NCBI GenBank assembly: GCA_965368115.1
Contig: CBDULQ010000138.1
Coordinates: forward strand, 1-9,657
Reading direction: 5' to 3'
From: CBDULQ01 sp965368115
GTDB lineage: Bacteria > Pseudomonadota > Gammaproteobacteria > SZUA-229
DNA length: 9,657 nucleotides
Below are positions 6,466 to 9,657 of this stretch, one piece after another. Every line of letters starts with the position of its first letter. The first letter of the stretch is position 1. The notes below the pieces were generated by a model. That model was not told where the DNA came from, ran no database searches, and worked only from the letters and a program-made list of their open reading frames with translations. The position numbers and the translations under genes are program-made.

Positions 6466-7503
6466 TTACAACCAGTCGTTGAGCATAATGCCGAAACTCA
6501 GTCGACTGGTTCGGTAGTTGTAATCGATCAGGGACTCGCCATAACCGCTGACGAACTGGATGTAACCGCGGAATTTACGATTGATTGAATAGCTGTATCC
6601 AAGCTCGTAAAAACTGTGCATGTTGTCCAGGTCGAGGTTACTGCGGAACATGGCGGTAAACGTGTGATCGTCATACCTGCGTCCGACGCGGATATCGAAG
6701 TTGCCCATATAGTCTTCGATGTCCGGGTTGTCGTCGTCTGCGGAAGACTCGGGCAAACGATACCACGGCCGGAAACTGATGATCCATTTCTCATAGGCCC
6801 AGATACTGTTGATGTAAATCCGGTTCCAGCTGCGCGACAAAGGTTCGGAACGACCATTAGACTGATGGTTGAGTGCCAGCGCCAGGTGGGTCAGTTTTAA
6901 ATCCCCGAATGGTTTGTTGACCAGAAACTCCCAGATCAGTTCCGGTTCGTAATTGGTTTCACGGAATGGTGCAGAATCACTTTTGTTATACAACTGCCAC
7001 AGTGACAACTGGGTGTAACCGAACCACAGATGACTGTTGCGGAAAAAGAACTGGCGATTCAGTGGCACCCGGAAACTGATCTGAAATTTCACTTCCAGAT
7101 TATCCAGCTCCAGGTCTTCCGCATTGGGTAGTGCGGCGAAAGGGGCCTCGTTGGGTTCTTTGGCATAGGCAAACGGCAGGAAATAACTCGGTTGATGAGC
7201 GATCAGGCTGAAACTGTTGTCGATGGTTTCCTGCTCCTGAATGATGCGCGTGTCCAGCGGCGTGCCGGTGACCGAAACCTGGTTGCGTCGAGCCAGTTCA
7301 TCGTAGCACTCGAGACGCTCCTCGTCGTCGCCGATGGTGATGCACTCGGGTTGCAGGGGTTCGGTCATCGATTCGCCTTCCAGCAGCTCATTGATGGCCG
7401 GTAATTCCTGCTCCCCGGCGGTATCCTCCGGGGCGTCCTGTGCCAGGGTGGCTCGGTTACAGGTCAGGCAGAGCAGGAGGGCGGCTAGCAAGCGTGATGT
7501 CAT
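6466..7503 (-). CDS. pldA: Outer membrane phospholipase A (OMPLA)
   Basis: Encodes an outer membrane beta-barrel phospholipase that hydrolyses phospholipids misplaced in the outer leaflet. Numbered from the ATG at 7503 (345 residues), the signature NHQSNGRSEPLSRSWNR carries the whole OMPLA active site: His213, Ser215 and Asn227, with the same spacing as E. coli His142, Ser144 and Asn156. Arg218 and Ser223 match the calcium-site residues Arg147 and Ser152. Barrel-like strands fill about 135-345. A signal peptide ends near Ala21 (TCNRATLA, then QDAPED). Before the barrel lies an acidic extension of about 100 residues containing ECITIGDDEERLECYDELA, with cysteines at 54 and 66. The frame can be extended two codons to a TTG at 7509, but the ATG is the more credible start; the ribosome site is weak either way. 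The gene lies upstream of the tolC-like gene on the same strand and is divergent from miaB. The family call is very firm. Confidence 0.95.
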   Translation of the reverse strand: MTSRLLAALLLCLTCNRATLAQDAPEDTAGEQELPAINELLEGESMTEPLQPECITIGDDEERLECYDELARRNQVSVTGTPLDTRIIQEQETIDNSFSLIAHQPSYFLPFAYAKEPNEAPFAALPNAEDLELDNLEVKFQISFRVPLNRQFFFRNSHLWFGYTQLSLWQLYNKSDSAPFRETNYEPELIWEFLVNKPFGDLKLTHLALALNHQSNGRSEPLSRSWNRIYINSIWAYEKWIISFRPWYRLPESSADDDNPDIEDYMGNFDIRVGRRYDDHTFTAMFRSNLDLDNMHSFYELGYSYSINRKFRGYIQFVSGYGESLIDYNYRTSRLSFGIMLNDWL

Positions 7504-7559
7504 AACCAATTCTACGGGCTCTGGTTGCGGGTGGCGGATCTCGGGATTCGGTTGCCGCG

Positions 7560-7565
7560 ATTATA
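7560..7565 (-). promoter_or_regulatory. Candidate -10 element of pldA
   Basis: On the minus strand a perfect TATAAT lies about 57 bases before the pldA ATG. The -35 region at 16-18 bases spacing has no good TTGACA match, so an activator or another feature might be needed. GCCGCG motifs lie just downstream (7554-7559) and upstream (7576-7581) of it. Confidence 0.4.
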
Positions 7566-7734
7566 ACCGAATGTGGCCGCGATGAGCTGACAGTAGAATG
7601 AATCTTCCAGTGCGGCTGTCTGTCATGGCCGCGTCATCCGGGTGTTTTATAAAAATCGTTACAACGGACGCTGGGCAAGTGGTTACGGTGTCGATTCGAA
7701 GATGCCGGTTCTGGCTGTGTTTTGGCACACGGCA

Positions 7735-7743
7735 TGATACTAT
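7735..7743 (+). promoter_or_regulatory. Extended -10 promoter of miaB
   Basis: TGATACTAT contains TG, one base, then TACTAT, the layout of an extended -10 element (TACTAT matches four of six). Transcription would start near 7750, leaving a leader of about 23 bases before the ATG at 7773. No good -35 is present at the matching distance, which extended -10 promoters tolerate. Its position argues against the upstream TTG at 7722 as a start. Confidence 0.45.
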
Positions 7744-7772
7744 TTGCGGTTCTTTCACTTTTAGAATATGTG

Positions 7773-9131
7773 ATGCCACGTAAGCTTTACATCAAAACCT
7801 ACGGTTGCCAGATGAACGAATACGATTCGGCCAAGATGCACGATGTGCTGGCCGAGTTCGGTGAGGTGGAGCAGGTCGAAGATCCTGAACAGGCGGACAT
7901 CCTGCTGCTCAACACCTGCTCGATTCGCGAGAAGGCTCAGGAAAAGGTGTTTTCCCAGCTCGGCCAGTGGAAAGACTGGAAGCAGCATAAACCGGATCTG
8001 GTGATCGGTGTCGGCGGTTGCGTGGCGTCCCAGGAAGGCGAGGCGATTCGCCAGCGCGCGCCCTACGTGGACATGGTATTCGGTCCGCAGACCATTCACC
8101 GCCTGCCGCAGATGCTCAAATCCGTGAGCGATGAACACCAGCCGGTGGTGGACATATCCTTCCCCGAAATCGAAAAATTCGACAATCTGCCGGAGCCCCG
8201 TGCCGAAGGTCCGACGGCTTTCGTTTCCATCATGGAAGGCTGTTCCAAGTACTGTACATTCTGCGTGGTGCCCTACACCCGCGGTGAGGAAATCTCCCGG
8301 CCCTTCGATGACGTGCTGGCGGAAGTGGCGCAACTGGCCGCTCAGGGGGTACGCGAAATCAACCTGCTGGGACAGAACGTCAATGCCTACCGTGGTGTGA
8401 TGCATGACGGCGATATTGCCGACCTGGCGTTGCTCATTCACTATGTCGCGGCGGTGGATGGTATCGATCGGATTCGTTTCACCACCTCCCATCCGGTGGA
8501 GTTTTCCGACTCGCTTATCGAGGCCTACCACGAAGTGCCGGAGCTGGTCAGCTTCGTTCACCTGCCGGTGCAAAGTGGCTCCGATCGGGTACTGGCTGCG
8601 ATGAAACGCGGCCACATGGCGCTGGAATACAAATCGAAGATCCGTCGCCTGCGCGAAGCGCGCCCCGGCATCACCATTTCCTCCGATTTTATCGTCGGCT
8701 TTCCCGGTGAGAGCGATGCGGATTTCGAGCAGACCATGCAGCTCATCGACGAGCTGGGTTTCGATCATTCCTTCAGTTTTATCTACAGCGCCCGTCCCGG
8801 TACCCCGGCGGCGTCGCTGGAAGACAATGTGCCCATGGACGTGAAAAAATCCCGTCTGTCCCGCTTGCAGGCACGCATCAACGAGCAGGCGGCGGCGATA
8901 TCACAGGCCATGGTGGGCAGCACCCAGCGTATTCTGGTGGAGCGTCCGTCACGCAAGGACCCGGGCCAGATGGCCGGTCGCACCGAGAACAACCGGGTGG
9001 TGAATTTCGACGGCGCGGAGCGGTTGATTGGTCATTTCGTCGATGTTGAAATCACCGAGGCCTACCCCAATTCCCTGCAGGGTCGTTTCATTGCCCTGTC
9101 CGATATCGATGCCGAGCGCCTGAGCGCCTGA
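7773..9131 (+). CDS. miaB: tRNA-2-methylthio-N6-dimethylallyladenosine synthase (MiaB)
   Basis: A 452-residue cytoplasmic radical-SAM methylthiotransferase that adds the 2-methylthio group to i6A37 next to the anticodon in tRNAs reading UNN codons. The N-terminal UPF0004 domain carries the three cysteines for the auxiliary iron-sulfur cluster: Cys12 (KTYGCQMNEYDS), Cys49 (LLNTCSIREKAQ) and Cys83 (GVGGCVAS). The radical-SAM triad CxxxCxxC is at Cys157, Cys161 and Cys164 (GCSKYCTFCVVPYTRG). Further family motifs are LLGQNVNAY (198-206), HLPVQSGS (263-270), DFIVGFPGE (305-313) and SARPGTPA (339-346). A C-terminal TRAM domain (about 379-445) ends in EAYPNSLQGRFI. The frame is open back to a TTG at 7722, but the homologous N terminus begins MPRKLYIKTYGC and a likely promoter overlaps the extension, so 7773 is chosen. 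The next gene starts 14 bases after the stop, as in the miaB-ybeZ operon of E. coli. Confidence 0.97.
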   Translation: MPRKLYIKTYGCQMNEYDSAKMHDVLAEFGEVEQVEDPEQADILLLNTCSIREKAQEKVFSQLGQWKDWKQHKPDLVIGVGGCVASQEGEAIRQRAPYVDMVFGPQTIHRLPQMLKSVSDEHQPVVDISFPEIEKFDNLPEPRAEGPTAFVSIMEGCSKYCTFCVVPYTRGEEISRPFDDVLAEVAQLAAQGVREINLLGQNVNAYRGVMHDGDIADLALLIHYVAAVDGIDRIRFTTSHPVEFSDSLIEAYHEVPELVSFVHLPVQSGSDRVLAAMKRGHMALEYKSKIRRLREARPGITISSDFIVGFPGESDADFEQTMQLIDELGFDHSFSFIYSARPGTPAASLEDNVPMDVKKSRLSRLQARINEQAAAISQAMVGSTQRILVERPSRKDPGQMAGRTENNRVVNFDGAERLIGHFVDVEITEAYPNSLQGRFIALSDIDAERLSA

Positions 9132-9145
9132 GCTATACTGCATTT

Positions 9146-9657
9146 ATGACCCAAAGTCTGGAAATCGATCTTAATCCCGAAGATAACCTGCGTCTGGCCA
9201 ACCTGTGTGGACCGCTCAACGAACACCTGCGCCAGATCGAGTCGCGGCTCGGTGTAGAGATCAACAATCGCGCCCATCATTTCCAGCTCATCGGTGATCC
9301 GGATGACGTGCGTCTGGTGGCCGATGTGCTGCAGCGGTTGTACAGCGCCACCGAAAACGAGCAGCTCACCGCCGCCGGTATCAACCTTTTCCTGCAGGAT
9401 TCAGGCATCGAACAGCTCGCCGAACAGGCGGACGGCGATGTGGACGTGGAGCAATGGAGCCTGACCTTGCGCAAGGGCGTGATCAAGGGCCGCGGCCCCA
9501 ACCAGGCCCGTTACCTGCGCGATGTGCAGACACACGACCTGGTCCTCGGCATCGGCCCCGCCGGTACCGGCAAGACCTATCTGGCGGTGGCCAGCGCGGT
9601 GGCTGCACTGGAAGAAGAGCGGGTGCGTCGGCTGGTGCTGGTGCGGCCGGCCGTGGG
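9146..9657 (+). CDS. ybeZ: PhoH-like ATPase YbeZ, N-terminal part (partial)
   Basis: The frame runs from the ATG at 9146 off the end of the window, giving 170 residues of a protein usually about 320-350 long. The N-terminal region (1-75) fits the small KH-like part of PhoH-family proteins (INNRAHHFQLIGDPDDV). RKGVIKGRGPNQARYLRDVQTHDLVLGIGPAGTGKTYLAVA follows the family closely, with the Walker A motif GPAGTGKT at 137-144 and the VLVRPAVG stretch at 164-171 at the edge. The Walker B motif lies outside the window. YbeZ is an NTPase/putative helicase linked to the endoribonuclease YbeY in rRNA and ribosome maturation, and ybeY would be expected next. Spacing of 14 bases after miaB suggests co-transcription. 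The ribosome site is poor: only GAG at 9130-9132, rather far from the ATG. TATACT at 9134-9139 resembles a -10 but lacks a -35. Confidence 0.93.
   Translation, partial: MTQSLEIDLNPEDNLRLANLCGPLNEHLRQIESRLGVEINNRAHHFQLIGDPDDVRLVADVLQRLYSATENEQLTAAGINLFLQDSGIEQLAEQADGDVDVEQWSLTLRKGVIKGRGPNQARYLRDVQTHDLVLGIGPAGTGKTYLAVASAVAALEEERVRRLVLVRPAV

Larger units (their letters stand above)
7504..7772. other. Divergent control region between pldA and miaB
   Basis: This 269-base gap is the longest non-coding stretch in the window. It holds a minus-strand TATAAT for pldA and a plus-strand extended -10 for miaB. The 8-mer TGGCCGCG occurs at 7574-7581 and 7626-7633, 52 bases apart, and GCCGCG again at 7554-7559. 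TGACAG at 7588-7593 is inverted as CTGTCA at 7620-7625. No small open frame with a convincing ribosome site, tRNA or intrinsic terminator was seen. Confidence 0.5.

Noticed and set aside
4996..6486. Shared C-terminal NDWL in the TolC-like protein and PldA
   Set aside because: The flanking residues and codons differ; it is a four-residue coincidence in two unrelated proteins.
7722..7748. Possible sigma-54 promoter (TGGCAC followed by TTGC)
   Set aside because: The spacing is wrong: ten bases after the GG the sequence is GA rather than GC, and the TTGC lies too far downstream.
7722..7772. Upstream TTG start extending MiaB by 17 residues (MAHGMILFAVLSLLEYV)
   Set aside because: The hydrophobic extension is not a feature of MiaB, a likely extended -10 promoter overlaps it, and family N termini begin at the chosen ATG.
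7761..8768. A 335-codon open frame on the minus strand across miaB
   Set aside because: It lies wholly antisense to a highly conserved radical-SAM gene, is rich in His, Gln and Arg as codon shadows are, and has no recognisable domain or ribosome site.
1..9657. Mobile elements, defence systems, CRISPR arrays or a novel gene cluster
   Set aside because: No transposase, integrase, long direct or terminal repeats, spacer-repeat pattern or run of unknown genes was seen; every substantial frame is accounted for by conserved families.

Overview
The window reads as ordinary, well-packed core chromosome of a gammaproteobacterium. The evidence is an E. coli-type SSB, a 609-residue GlmS, a TolC-family outer membrane channel, an OMPLA-type phospholipase, and the miaB-ybeZ gene order familiar from E. 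coli and its relatives. Base composition is moderately GC-rich and looks even throughout. I saw no tRNA, rRNA, insertion sequence, integrase, CRISPR array or phage gene. The genus cannot be fixed by eye; the unusual gene order away from miaB-ybeZ suggests a non-enteric lineage.

Layout. (1) 1-811, plus strand: the 3' end of an MFS transporter with a soluble C-terminal domain, closely followed by ssb, which ends at a strong intrinsic terminator. (2) 877-2004, minus strand: a six-helix membrane protein with a catalytically intact GGDEF domain (diguanylate cyclase). (3) 2005-2163: a short divergent control region with a 10-bp perfect palindrome inside a candidate glmS promoter. (4) 2164-4929, plus strand: glmS, a GC-rich hairpin, then an alpha/beta hydrolase. 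(5) 4937-4962: a symmetric bidirectional terminator separating the hydrolase from the convergent tolC-like gene. (6) 4996-7503, minus strand: pldA then the tolC-like gene, both encoding outer membrane proteins, separated by about 150 bases. (7) 7504-7772: a divergent control region between pldA and miaB. (8) 7773-9657, plus strand: miaB and the 5' part of ybeZ (phoH-like), 14 bases apart and probably co-transcribed.

How the genes relate. They are mostly housekeeping functions placed side by side: DNA replication and repair (ssb), amino-sugar supply for peptidoglycan and lipopolysaccharide (glmS), outer membrane efflux/secretion and lipid quality control (tolC, pldA), c-di-GMP signalling (GGDEF protein), and tRNA modification with RNA/ribosome maturation (miaB, ybeZ). 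All complete genes have intact frames and their key catalytic residues, with one qualification: the hydrolase lacks an acid at the usual triad position.

I did not find a convincing undescribed multi-gene system. The items most worth a second look are modest: the soluble domain on the MFS transporter next to ssb, the non-canonical triad of the hydrolase, the two-cysteine N-terminal extension of PldA, the uncharacterised membrane sensor of the diguanylate cyclase, and repeated motifs in the two divergent control regions.
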